A stretch of DNA of 55,421 bases. Origin: Acidobacteriota bacterium. GTDB lineage: Bacteria; Acidobacteriota; Terriglobia; Bryobacterales; Bryobacteraceae. The stretch's first letter is position 1. Each line of letters starts with the position of its first letter. The translations under genes were made by a program, and so were the position numbers. Below the pieces are notes generated by a model. The model was not told where the DNA came from, ran no database searches, and worked only from the letters and a program-made list of their open reading frames with translations. This document shows, piece by piece, positions 1 through 8,495 of the stretch. Location of the stretch: assembly GCA_005808865.1 (NCBI GenBank), contig SYKU01000029.1, positions 1-55,421 on the forward strand, written 5' to 3'.

Positions 1-258
1 TGCGACGAAACGATTCGCGGGCAGGTGTTTTGCTCATTCCTGGCGCTGCTGTTGCGGAAGGAACTGCAAGACCGTTTGGCGCGGAAGGAATGGAAGTTGG
101 AATGGGCGGACGTGATCCGGGATCTGGACAACCTGATCGAGATGGAAGTCATGATCGACGGCAAGGGCTTCGTCTTTCGCGGCCAGACGTCCGGCGTGAC
201 AGGCAAGGTTTTCCAAGCGTGCGGCGTGGCCCTGCCACCGGTGCTGCGATCATACTGA
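1..258 (+). CDS. IS1634-like transposase, C-terminal fragment cut by the window edge
   Basis: The reading frame is open from base 1 to a TGA at 256-258, so only the last 85 codons are visible. The protein contains FCSFLALLLRKELQDRL followed by KLEWADVIRDL and ends in FQACGVALPPVLRSY. From memory this is the typical C-terminal tail of IS1634/IS4-type DDE transposases, where the last acidic residue of the catalytic core lies upstream. The GTG at position 25 is only an internal codon. Whether the full element is intact cannot be judged because its 5-prime part lies outside the window. No inverted terminal repeat was recognised in the 260 bases downstream. The family call rests on remembered resemblance and not on a search. 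Confidence 0.65.
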   Translation, partial: CDETIRGQVFCSFLALLLRKELQDRLARKEWKLEWADVIRDLDNLIEMEVMIDGKGFVFRGQTSGVTGKVFQACGVALPPVLRSY

Positions 259-368
259 ACCTCTCTCCAGCTCAGCACGGGCGGAGAGAAAGCGTGTCAC
301 TACAACATTTCTGCGTCCGTAAGCCTTTGATACCGGGCCACTTCCGAAACTATGGTGTTGAAGATGGG

Positions 369-416
369 CTTGGTTGGCCTTGGGATTCGGCGGATCGAGT
401 TTCCGGGCCATACGGG
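369..416. repeat. Dispersed non-coding repeat, copy 1 (second copy near 14.4 kb)
   Basis: About 48 bases starting CTTGGTTGGCCTTGGGATTC recur at 14438-14485, with roughly three substitutions and one single-base gap. This copy lies about 110 bases after the IS1634-like fragment. The other lies about 160 bases after an IS6-like remnant. No open frame in this stretch looks like a gene. The rest of 259-521 shows nothing else recognisable. Confidence 0.7.
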
Positions 417-521
417 GCCGTCGCCGGTAGTGTCGTGTGGCTGCCTTACGTGTCCCAGAACGGCAGCGATCTGTTGAAGGCCGGCGGCGCGCGTCTGCTG
501 TGTTTCGATTTGCGCGGAAGA

Positions 522-3500
522 TCAGAACTTAAAGTGCAGGCCGAATTGGATGATGCGCGCCTGATTACCTTCGATCAGAGACGTGATGCGTCCGAAGGCC
601 GCCTGGCCGCGGCTGAGGTTGGGCACGTTGAAGTTTGGGTTGTTAATGAAGTTCAGCATTTCGGAGCGGAACTGCACGTTGTACCGCTCGGCGAACTTGA
701 AGTCCTTCATGATCGAGAGATCCATCGCGATCGCGCCGGGTCCGTAGCCCGTCGTGCGGCCCGCGTTGCCAAAGGTGTAAAGCGGTGGCGCGGCGAAGGC
801 GGCGGTGTTGAACCACGCGTCCAGCTGTTGCGTGCGCGGGCGGCTGGCGTTGATCTTCGGATCACCGGCGACGTTAGGGCGATTGGCGGGCGAGAACGAA
901 TTCGTCAGATTCACCTGCTCGTTCACGCCGATTGGCGGGCCCGTTCGGAACTCACCAATGTATCCAATGGTCCATCCCTTGAACGCGGTCCAGGGCGAAG
1001 GGATTTCGTAGACAACACTCGAGATTAGGCGGTGCTTGATCGAGTTGCCGGATAGACCGCGATCGGCGCGGCGGTTGTAGACGTTGGCAAACGCGGAGCC
1101 GGGATTGCCGCCGAGTTCGCCGCGCGATTCGACGTCGTCGATGCCGCGAGACGTTGTATAGTTCGCTTGGAATTGCAGGCCCTTCGCGTAGCGCTTGTCG
1201 ACCTTCAGATTCACGGCGTGATAGTTCGAATTGCCGATCGGCTGCGCGATCTGCAAGACGTCGGTGTACTGCGGGAATGGACGGCGCGATTGCGCGTTGC
1301 CGGGGCCAAGCAGCTCCGGCCGAACTTGATTCAACGTGAGATTGGCCGGCGAGGCGAGTCTGTGACCGACGGTGCCGAGATAGCCGAGCTCGACGGCGAT
1401 CCGTGCCGGCAGTTGATACTGCACGTTGAAGTTTGTGCTCATCATGTATGGCGTCGCGCGCGGGCCGGGCTGGAAGAACTCGATAGTCTCGACCGGATTC
1501 TGTCCGGCACGAACAGCACCGAAGGCGGGCGTCAAATCCGCCTCGCTTGGCGTCGGAATCGGGGGCATTCCCGACCGCAGACGGAACGGTGAAGTGAGGC
1601 CGTTGTCGGGCGAGACGAAGTTGCCGCGATAGCTGAATCCGATCGAAGCGCTGACGACGGTGGCTTGATCGTAGTTGCCCATGTAGAGCACCGCGCCGCC
1701 GCCGCGAATCACCAGCTTGTTGGTCGCGCGATAAGCAAAGCCAAGGCGCGGCGCGAAGTTGTTGCGGTCGAAGTTGTGCGCCCATTGCGAGAGTCCATTG
1801 CGGCCCGCAAAGGTGATGGTTCCGGGTGTACCTGAGACGGGATTAATGGCGTTGAGGTCGAACGAGTTCATGCGGTTGCCAAACAACTCGCGGCGCGGCG
1901 TGTCCATATCCCAACGAAGGCCGATGTTGAACGTCAGCTTTTGCGAAAACTTCCAATCGTCCTGCACGAAACCGCCATAGGCATCGATGCGGCTGCGGAT
2001 GGGAATAACTTCGTTGACGCTGGCGCTCTGTACCCAGCCGAGCAACAGCGCGGCGACGCCGTGGCCGGTGGCAACATTGTTGAAACCGAACAGTCCGCCG
2101 GCGGTGTTGCGATTGAGGTCATCATTCATCGAACTGCGGCGTTCGAAGCCGATCTTGATGCTGTGATCGCCTTTGAGCAAAAGCAGGTTGTCGGCAAGAT
2201 GCGTGCCTTTGATCGGCGATTGAATCCGCTCATTGTTGGAGCTTTCGCCCAGCGCCGTATACCCGGTAACAGTGATGCGCGGCCCGAACTCCGGTTTGAC
2301 GCCGCGGAGTCCGATTTGCTGATTGAAGTTGGTGTAGGCGCCAGAGTTGAGATTGATGAACTCGCGCCAGTCGTAGTTGAAGCGGAACTCGTTAATCAAA
2401 GCCGGCTTGAAGTTATGGAACCAGGTAATGCCGCCGTTGAAGAACTTGTTCTTGCGGCTGCGGAAGACCGGATCCATCGCGGGTACGGTTCCCCAAACGG
2501 GCGTGTCTGTTTGGCCGCCGTTGCTGGCGAGGAAGCGCCCGTAGACGCGGTCATTGTCGGAGAAAGCGTGATCGACCCGGCTCACGTAGTTGTTGGGCGG
2601 GTCGTTGTTCTGGCCGTTGGCGCGGAAGTTGGCGTTGCCTGTCGTGGCGCCGGCAACGTTGGGATCGGGATAAGCGGCGGCGATGCTGGCGCCGATGGGA
2701 TCGAGGCGGCTGGCTGGAATGCGGTTGCCGGGGAACGGCGGACGTCCGGCGGCTTCGGGATCGCGAACGACGATTGGATTGGCGGAGAAGTCGCCCGTCT
2801 TTTCAGCGGCGGTAGGAACGTTGTGAATAAACGTCGAGCCGCTTTTTGTGCGACGGCCTTCGTAATTGAAGAAGAAGTGGGTCTTGTCTTTTCGAATGGG
2901 GCCGGAGAAGCTTGCGCCAAAGAGGTTGTAGCGCAACGGCGTTTTCGTCGCCGCGAAAAACGTGCGGGCGTCAAACGCGTCGTTGCGGAGGTATTCGTAC
3001 GCCGAACCGTGGAACTGATTCGTCCCGCTCTTGGTGGTCATCTGCACAACACCACCGCCCGTGCGGCCGAGTTCCGCGGAGTAGTTTGAGATCGACACGC
3101 TGAACTCTTGCAGCGATTCGATGGGCGGATCGAAGTTCAGGCCTTGATCTCCGACGAGCACGTTCTGCACATTGCTGCCGTCGATACGCCAGTTGGTGTT
3201 GTTGCCGCGCCCGCCGCCCATGGCGAAGTTCGAACCGGTGCCGACTTGCACGACGAAGCCGGTCAAGCGCGCGAGCTGGGCCGCTCGGCGATTGATCAGC
3301 GGCATATTGACGATGGTGCGGTTTTCGACGACGGCGCCGACAGTCGCCGATTCGGTTTGCAACTGCGACGCGGAGGCTTCGACAGTAATGCGCTCGGCCT
3401 GCGAGCCGACTTCAAGGCGCGCGTCGACGCGCTGCTGGCCGCCGGTTTCGAGAACGAGGCCGGTCTGCGCGTAGGGCTTGAAGCCGGTCTTGTCGACTTC

Positions 3501-3716
3501 GAGCCGATACCGGCCAGGCTTAACGAGCGGTACGGTGAACGAGCCGCTTTCGTTGGTCGCGGCGTTCCAGGCTTCGCCGGTTTCGGTATTGACCAGCTTG
3601 ATGGCGGCGGCAGGTATCGCCGCGGCCGTGGTGTCGACGACCGTCCCGCTGAGGGTCGCGAGCTGACTTTGCGCGAACAGACCGGCACACGCGCAAGAAA
3701 GAAACAGTAAACGCAT
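522..3716 (-). CDS. TonB-dependent receptor (Oar-like), full length
   Basis: Predicted 1064-residue outer-membrane receptor. The chosen ATG (3714-3716) opens a signal peptide, MRLLFLSCACAGLFAQ. The frame extends 37 codons further upstream but without signal-like sequence. Next comes a carboxypeptidase-regulatory-like beta-sandwich (LSGTVVDTTAAAIPAA), then a plug domain with the GGGRGNNTNWRIDGSNVQ and EFSVSISNYSAELGRTGGG blocks usual in this family. A long beta-barrel ends in GLHFKF with a terminal aromatic residue. Such proteins are thought to import large substrates using TonB energy; the substrate here is unknown. It is transcribed alone and divergently from the DUF1549 operon. The start region is unusual because a perfect hairpin covers the ribosome binding site (see 3716-3759). 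No frameshift was seen. Confidence 0.93.
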   Translation of the reverse strand: MRLLFLSCACAGLFAQSQLATLSGTVVDTTAAAIPAAAIKLVNTETGEAWNAATNESGSFTVPLVKPGRYRLEVDKTGFKPYAQTGLVLETGGQQRVDARLEVGSQAERITVEASASQLQTESATVGAVVENRTIVNMPLINRRAAQLARLTGFVVQVGTGSNFAMGGGRGNNTNWRIDGSNVQNVLVGDQGLNFDPPIESLQEFSVSISNYSAELGRTGGGVVQMTTKSGTNQFHGSAYEYLRNDAFDARTFFAATKTPLRYNLFGASFSGPIRKDKTHFFFNYEGRRTKSGSTFIHNVPTAAEKTGDFSANPIVVRDPEAAGRPPFPGNRIPASRLDPIGASIAAAYPDPNVAGATTGNANFRANGQNNDPPNNYVSRVDHAFSDNDRVYGRFLASNGGQTDTPVWGTVPAMDPVFRSRKNKFFNGGITWFHNFKPALINEFRFNYDWREFINLNSGAYTNFNQQIGLRGVKPEFGPRITVTGYTALGESSNNERIQSPIKGTHLADNLLLLKGDHSIKIGFERRSSMNDDLNRNTAGGLFGFNNVATGHGVAALLLGWVQSASVNEVIPIRSRIDAYGGFVQDDWKFSQKLTFNIGLRWDMDTPRRELFGNRMNSFDLNAINPVSGTPGTITFAGRNGLSQWAHNFDRNNFAPRLGFAYRATNKLVIRGGGAVLYMGNYDQATVVSASIGFSYRGNFVSPDNGLTSPFRLRSGMPPIPTPSEADLTPAFGAVRAGQNPVETIEFFQPGPRATPYMMSTNFNVQYQLPARIAVELGYLGTVGHRLASPANLTLNQVRPELLGPGNAQSRRPFPQYTDVLQIAQPIGNSNYHAVNLKVDKRYAKGLQFQANYTTSRGIDDVESRGELGGNPGSAFANVYNRRADRGLSGNSIKHRLISSVVYEIPSPWTAFKGWTIGYIGEFRTGPPIGVNEQVNLTNSFSPANRPNVAGDPKINASRPRTQQLDAWFNTAAFAAPPLYTFGNAGRTTGYGPGAIAMDLSIMKDFKFAERYNVQFRSEMLNFINNPNFNVPNLSRGQAAFGRITSLIEGNQARIIQFGLHFKF

Positions 3717-3759
3717 GAAGCCTCCCGATGGCGTAATTCTATACCATCGGGAGGCTTCA
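3716..3759 (-). promoter_or_regulatory. Perfect 16-bp hairpin sequestering the ribosome binding site of the receptor gene
   Basis: Positions 3716-3731 (TGAAGCCTCCCGATGG) are the exact reverse complement of 3744-3759, separated by a 12-base loop. On the minus-strand transcript, the downstream arm carries the GGGAGG Shine-Dalgarno sequence and ends on the A of the start AUG. A folded leader would therefore hide both SD and start codon. No T-run follows, so it is not a normal intrinsic terminator. Translational control (thermometer-like, or opened by a coupled process) is inferred. The inverted repeat itself is directly visible. Confidence 0.75.
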
Positions 3760-3859
3760 AGAATAGTGGCTCTCGTGCAAACTCGTTCCGAATCGCGTCT
3801 CCCGGCGTGGTGCCGGTTGCTAATCAATTGAAGACAAGGGGGCGATGGTAAGGCATGTT

Positions 3860-3881
3860 AGGCAAAACATAGGCAAAACAT
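3860..3881. repeat. Tandem 11-bp direct repeat in the divergent promoter region
   Basis: AGGCAAAACAT occurs twice back to back (3860-3870 and 3871-3881). It lies between the divergent receptor gene and the DUF1549 operon, just upstream of a possible plus-strand promoter. An 11-bp period equals about one helical turn, so the two copies would face the same side of the DNA. This is suggestive of an operator but not proven. Confidence 0.6.
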
Positions 3882-3886
3882 GTAGT

Positions 3887-3916
3887 TTGCACCAGAGCCA
3901 TTCGATCTGATATGCT
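3887..3916 (+). promoter_or_regulatory. Possible sigma-70 promoter for the DUF1549/DUF1501 operon
   Basis: TTGCAC (3887-3892) is followed after an 18-base spacer by TATGCT (3911-3916). The first gene starts at 4046, giving a leader of roughly 120 bases. Both hexamers are imperfect matches, and acidobacterial promoters are poorly characterised. Confidence 0.3.
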
Positions 3917-4045
3917 CACTTGCGTTCCCGCGGAAATCAACTCGAATGTCTGCCATTGTGATAGGCTCGCTCGTTTCGCATCGCGTGGTTCGCCATGGCG
4001 CCGTGGAAAATTTCGCAACAGGGGTTCCCGCTGCGAGTGCGGCCC

Positions 4046-6589
4046 ATGCGCGTTAAACTGCTTATTGCCTTGCTCACGGTGGATGCTTCCGCGGCGGTCG
4101 ACTTCGTCCGCCAGATCGAACCTCTGCTGCGCAAGAACTGCCAGGGCTGCCATGGGGCCAGGCAGCAGACCAGCGGGCTGCGGTTAGATCACGGCGAGTC
4201 CGCTCTCTCGGGTGGATACTCAGGCAAAGTCATCGTTCCCGGCAACAGCGGCGAAAGCAAACTCGCCGATCTGATTTCGGCCACCAGGAGCGCCAGGAAC
4301 CCGAAGGGATTGCGCATGCCGCCGGCCGGCGGAGGCTTGAGCGCAGCCGAAATCGCGTCCGTGAAGGCCTGGATCGATGAGGGCGCAAAGTGGCCCGGCT
4401 CGGCAGGTCCTCTGACAACCACACCTCGCCCCCAACTGCGCCACTGGGCCTTTCAGCCCCTGCGCAAGCCGCCGATTCCCGCGGTGAAAAGCGGTCCGCC
4501 ACGAAATGCCGTCGACGCCTTCATTTACTCCCGCATCGAGCAGGAAGGCATCGCACCCTCGCCGGAGGCCGACAAGGTCACGCTTTTGCGAAGAGTGACT
4601 CTCGATCTCACCGGGCTCCCGCCCACTCTCGAAGACGTAGATCGCTTTGTTGCCGACACCCGTGCCGACGCCTATCAGACCGTTGTCGACCGGCTTCTTC
4701 GCTCGCCGCACTACGGCGAAAAGTGGGCAAGACACTGGCTCGATCTGGCGCGATATGCAGATAGCGACGGGCATGAGAATGACCGTGTGCGGCCCCATGC
4801 CTGGCGCTACCGCCAGTGGGTGATTGATGCGCTCAATCGCGACATGGGATTCGATGAATTTACCATCGCCCAAATCGCCGGCGATCTGCTGCCCGGCGCC
4901 GGCCAGGCGTTCGTTGGCACGGGCTTCCATCGAAATACGCTGATCAATCGCGAGGCCGGCACCAGCCTCGCGCAGGTGCGCTTCGAACAGATCCTCGATC
5001 GGACGAACACGGTGGCCACGGTTTGGCTGGGTTTGGGGTTCGGCTGCGCGCAGTGCCATGACCACAAATACGATCCGATCACGCAGAAGGACTACTACCG
5101 GCTGTTTGCGTTTTTCAACGCAACCGCGAACGTCGATCTCGATGCCCCCTTGCCTGGCGAGTTCGGCCCTTATTTGCAAAGGCGCGCCGAGTACGAGAAC
5201 AAGCGCCAGGCGCTGCTGGAAGAATACCGGATTGCCGAGCGGCAGAAGGCATGGGAACAGCGCTTGCTCGATGCCAAGGCCAATCCCGGCAAGTGGACCG
5301 ACTGGGACCATCACTACAGCCGTGTCACGCTGTGGGTGGATAACGGGGAGACGATTCTGGTTACGCCAGCGGCTCAACGGCTTCCCCAACAAGCCGAGGA
5401 TCTCACCGCATTTTTCATCGCGCAGTATGGCGAAGTGGTGTCCAAGAAAGAGTACGACGATCTGAAGTTCAAGGAACTCGCAGGGAAGCTCGGCAAACTG
5501 AAGGAAGCGTTTCCGGCCTTGAGCCGTGCGCAGGCGATTCGCCAGGATCCTGTTCCCCGCAAGACCCATGTCTACATCCGCGGAGAGGCCGATGCTCCTG
5601 GCATTGAGGTTGAGCCCGGCTTCCCTTCGTTTCTCACTTCCGGGAGCGATGGGAAAAAGGCAGACCGGCTGTCGTTGGCGCGATGGCTGGTATCGAGAGA
5701 GAATCCCCTCACCGCGCGGGTGTTCGTCAACCGAGCATGGCAGGAGATGTTTGGACGCGGCATCGTCAGGACGGCGGAAGACTTCGGAACGCAGGGTGAG
5801 AAGCCTTCGCACCCGGAACTGCTCGACTGGTTGGCGGCGCAATTTGTCGAGAGCGGATGGAGCATGAAGGAACTGCACCGCATCATTGTTACCTCCGCTA
5901 CTTACGGTCAGGCCTCCAGGGTGAGGCCGGAACTGGAGACGCGAGATCCGGAAAACCGGCTGCTTGCCCGCCAGTCGAGGCTGCGCCTTCCGGCAGAACT
6001 GATCCGCGACGCCGCGTTGGCCACCAGCGGCTTGCTTGACCCGGCGATCGGCGGCCGGAGCGTTCGGCCGTTTCAGCCTTCCGGCGCCATCATCTATAAC
6101 ACCGCGCTCACCTGGAAAGAAAGCGAAGGCCGCGACCGCTACCGGCGCGGGCTCTACGTTCATCTGCAGAGGTCACTGCCGTATCCGCAGTTGATCAACT
6201 TCGATGCCCCGGACTCGAAGATGGCTTCGTGCCGAAGGACCCGGTCCAATACGCCGCTTCAGGCTTTGAATCTGCTCAATGATCCGGTGTTCTCCGAAGC
6301 GGCACAGTCACTGGCGGCGCGGACGCTCATGGAATCCCCAACCGGCGCCTTCGCCGACCGCATGGAATACGCTTTCCGGCTCTGTCTGGCGCGCAAACCT
6401 ACCGGCCGGGAGTCCGAACGCCTGCTGACCGCCTATCAGCAACAGCGGGAGTTGTTCCGTGCAGACCCGTCGGCGGCCGCGAAAGCAGCTCCGGCGGTGG
6501 CCGGCCAGATGGATCCGGTCGAAGCAGCAGCGTGGGCCGGTGTGGCGAGCGTGCTTCTCAACCTTGACGAGTTCATCACCAGGGAGTGA
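4046..6589 (+). CDS. Planctomycete-type cytochrome c / DUF1549 / DUF1553 secreted protein
   Basis: 847 residues from the ATG at 4046, which opens the signal peptide MRVKLLIALLTVDASAA; an upstream ATG at 3995 gives no signal-like sequence. The N-terminal PSCyt1 domain has one haem-binding motif (CQGCH) and the typical GNSGESKL and RMPPAGGGLS blocks. DUF1549 follows (DAFIYSRIEQEGIAPSPEAD, then LTGLPPTLEDVDRF and HYGEKWARHWLDLARYADSDG). A second CxxCH (CAQCHDHKYDPI) lies in the middle, and DUF1553 is at the C-terminus (NPLTARVFVNRAWQEMFGRG, then HPELLDWLA). The family's biochemical role is not established; genes of this type sit in polysaccharide and sulfatase loci. The next gene starts two bases after the stop, typical of the conserved DUF1549-DUF1501 pairing. 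First gene of a six-gene operon. Confidence 0.92.
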   Translation: MRVKLLIALLTVDASAAVDFVRQIEPLLRKNCQGCHGARQQTSGLRLDHGESALSGGYSGKVIVPGNSGESKLADLISATRSARNPKGLRMPPAGGGLSAAEIASVKAWIDEGAKWPGSAGPLTTTPRPQLRHWAFQPLRKPPIPAVKSGPPRNAVDAFIYSRIEQEGIAPSPEADKVTLLRRVTLDLTGLPPTLEDVDRFVADTRADAYQTVVDRLLRSPHYGEKWARHWLDLARYADSDGHENDRVRPHAWRYRQWVIDALNRDMGFDEFTIAQIAGDLLPGAGQAFVGTGFHRNTLINREAGTSLAQVRFEQILDRTNTVATVWLGLGFGCAQCHDHKYDPITQKDYYRLFAFFNATANVDLDAPLPGEFGPYLQRRAEYENKRQALLEEYRIAERQKAWEQRLLDAKANPGKWTDWDHHYSRVTLWVDNGETILVTPAAQRLPQQAEDLTAFFIAQYGEVVSKKEYDDLKFKELAGKLGKLKEAFPALSRAQAIRQDPVPRKTHVYIRGEADAPGIEVEPGFPSFLTSGSDGKKADRLSLARWLVSRENPLTARVFVNRAWQEMFGRGIVRTAEDFGTQGEKPSHPELLDWLAAQFVESGWSMKELHRIIVTSATYGQASRVRPELETRDPENRLLARQSRLRLPAELIRDAALATSGLLDPAIGGRSVRPFQPSGAIIYNTALTWKESEGRDRYRRGLYVHLQRSLPYPQLINFDAPDSKMASCRRTRSNTPLQALNLLNDPVFSEAAQSLAARTLMESPTGAFADRMEYAFRLCLARKPTGRESERLLTAYQQQRELFRADPSAAAKAAPAVAGQMDPVEAAAWAGVASVLLNLDEFITRE

Positions 6590-6591
6590 CC

Positions 6592-8034
6592 ATGATGCCG
6601 CGCTCTTTACCAAACCTTCCTCTACGAAGCCTTCCGTCGCGGCGACGGTTCCTGAACCAAACCCTGGGTGGCATTGGCGCCATCGCACTCGCGGAGTTGA
6701 TGGCGTCGGAAGGCTGGGCCGCGGACTCCGCGGTTGGTGCGCCCAAGCAGTCACATTTCCCCGGTAAGGCGAAGAACGTCATCCTGCTGTTCATGGCCGG
6801 CGCACCCAGCCAGATGGATCTGTTTTATCCCAAGCCGGTCTTGCAGAAGTTGCATGGCCAGCCGCTGCCGGAGTCGCTGACCAGGGATCTGAAACTGGCG
6901 TTCCTCAAGCCCAACGCGACGGTGATGGGCAGCCCTCGGACGTTTCAGCGGCATGGGCAAGCCGGCATGTACTTCTCCGACTACGTGCCGCGGATGGCCA
7001 CCATCGCCGACGACATCACGTTCGTTCATTCGATGGTCACCGACGTTGTGAACCACACTCCAGGCCAGAGTCTCATGATGACCGGCAGCCCCATCGCCGG
7101 CCGCCCAACGATCGGCGCCTGGACCGTTTACGGGCTGGGCAGCGAATCGAAAGACCTGCCCGGTTTCGTCGTGCTCAGCGCGGGCAGGGGCACGGTTAAC
7201 GGCGCCGAGAACTGGTCAAGTGGATTCCTGCCATCCACGTATCGTGGTGTCGAATTTCGCAGTTCCGGAGATCCGATTCTATTCCTCTCGAATCCGGCCG
7301 GAGTCTCCAGGGAAATGCAGCGCGCCAAGCTCGATGCGATCCGCGACATGAATCAGGAGCGCGTGGCGGCCACGGGCGACCACGAGATCGAGGCGCGAAT
7401 CGCGTCGTATGAACTGGCCTTCCGGATGCAGGCCTCCGCGCCCGAACTACTGGACTTCACCAGGGAAACGGCCCAGGTGAAGGAGTCCTATGGAGTCGAA
7501 AACGAGACCACGAGAGCTTTCGGAACCAACTGCCTGCTGGCACGCCGTATGGTGGAGCGCGGCGTGCGTTTCGTCATGCTGACCCATTCCAATTGGGATG
7601 ACCACTCGAACCTGAACGCGAATCTGAAGAAGAACTGCGCCGCCACAGACCAGCCCGTCGCCGCTCTCATCAGGGACCTGAAGCAGCGTGGCCTGCTTGA
7701 TAGCACATTGGTCATATGGGGCGGCGAATTCGGCCGCACCTCTCTGGCCGAGATCCGCCGGCCCGACGAACCCGAAACGGCGGGCCGCGATCATCATCCC
7801 GACGGATTCACCATCTGGATGGCCGGCGGCGGCATCAAGCCTGGCATTCAGATCGGCAAAACGGATGATCTGGCTTTGCATGTGGTCGAAGATAAGGTCC
7901 ACATGCATGACCTTCAGGCAACCATACTGCATTGCCTCGGAATGGATCATCGCCGGCTTACTTACAAGTATCAAGGCCGGGAGTTCCGCCTCACCGATGT
8001 AGGCGGCAATCCGGTAACGAGACTGCTGGCATAG
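6592..8034 (+). CDS. DUF1501 family secreted protein (sulfatase-like fold)
   Basis: 480 residues starting at the ATG at 6592, immediately after the previous stop. The N-terminus carries a twin-arginine type signal, SRRRFLNQTLGGIGAIALAE, implying export in folded form. The body shows DUF1501 hallmarks: NVILLFMAGAPSQMDLFYPKP, VNHTPGQSLMMTGSPIAGRP, VIWGGEFGRT and GRDHHPDGFTIWMAGGGIKPG. These resemble the alkaline-phosphatase/sulfatase superfamily, whose metal ligands are Asp and His residues. The true activity is unknown. Its strict pairing with the cytochrome/DUF1549 protein suggests one functional unit outside the cytoplasm. Length is normal for the family and no damage was seen. Confidence 0.93.
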   Translation: MMPRSLPNLPLRSLPSRRRFLNQTLGGIGAIALAELMASEGWAADSAVGAPKQSHFPGKAKNVILLFMAGAPSQMDLFYPKPVLQKLHGQPLPESLTRDLKLAFLKPNATVMGSPRTFQRHGQAGMYFSDYVPRMATIADDITFVHSMVTDVVNHTPGQSLMMTGSPIAGRPTIGAWTVYGLGSESKDLPGFVVLSAGRGTVNGAENWSSGFLPSTYRGVEFRSSGDPILFLSNPAGVSREMQRAKLDAIRDMNQERVAATGDHEIEARIASYELAFRMQASAPELLDFTRETAQVKESYGVENETTRAFGTNCLLARRMVERGVRFVMLTHSNWDDHSNLNANLKKNCAATDQPVAALIRDLKQRGLLDSTLVIWGGEFGRTSLAEIRRPDEPETAGRDHHPDGFTIWMAGGGIKPGIQIGKTDDLALHVVEDKVHMHDLQATILHCLGMDHRRLTYKYQGREFRLTDVGGNPVTRLLA

Positions 8035-8051
8035 AGGAGCGGCTTGGGAAA

Positions 8052-8471
8052 ATGACGCGAATACGAATTGCGCTTTGCATGCTGTGGGGAGCGACCTTGC
8101 TGAGGGCCGACAGCTCATCGGAAGTGAAGGCAGCGGCGGTGGCCTGGACCCAGGCCGCGGTCAGGCAGGATAAGGCCGCGCTCGAACGGCTTCTGACCGC
8201 CGACCTGGGTTACGCCCACTCTAACGGCAGGCTCGAATCCAAACAGGAGTACATCAATGCCGTCACCGGCGGTCCCGCGCGGTACGAGTCGATGGAATAC
8301 CAGGATGTGGCGGTTCGGGTTATGGGGGGCACGGCGGTGCTGACGGCGCTGATCGACGTCAAGATCGTAAACCGCGACAAATTCCGGGTCCGCTCTCTGC
8401 AGGTGTTTCTGCGCCAGGACGGCCGATGGCAATTGACCGCGCATCAGTCGGCGCGCGTCGCCGCTCAATAG
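8052..8471 (+). CDS. NTF2-like (DUF4440-type) secreted protein
   Basis: 139 residues from ATG 8052, with GAGGAG about a dozen bases upstream. The signal peptide is MTRIRIALCMLWGATLLRA. The mature part fits the SnoaL/DUF4440 cone fold: AAVAWTQAAVRQDKAALERLLTADLGYAHSNG near the N-terminus, and VFLRQDGRWQLTAHQSARV at the C-terminus. Such proteins often bind or isomerise small molecules, but many have no assigned activity. Only 17 bases separate it from DUF1501. It probably acts in the periplasm on whatever the operon handles; that is inference. Confidence 0.85.
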   Translation: MTRIRIALCMLWGATLLRADSSSEVKAAAVAWTQAAVRQDKAALERLLTADLGYAHSNGRLESKQEYINAVTGGPARYESMEYQDVAVRVMGGTAVLTALIDVKIVNRDKFRVRSLQVFLRQDGRWQLTAHQSARVAAQ

Positions 8472-8495
8472 TCCGCTGAATCTTTGGAGAAACTT

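Noticed and set aside
1941-3089. 382-codon plus-strand open frame opposite the first receptor
   Set aside because: Low-complexity Ala/Val/Glu composition typical of antisense frames; the minus strand encodes a convincing receptor.
4220-6163. 647-codon minus-strand open frame opposite the DUF1549 gene
   Set aside because: Antisense shadow of a gene with strong domain matches; no signature or ribosome binding site of its own.
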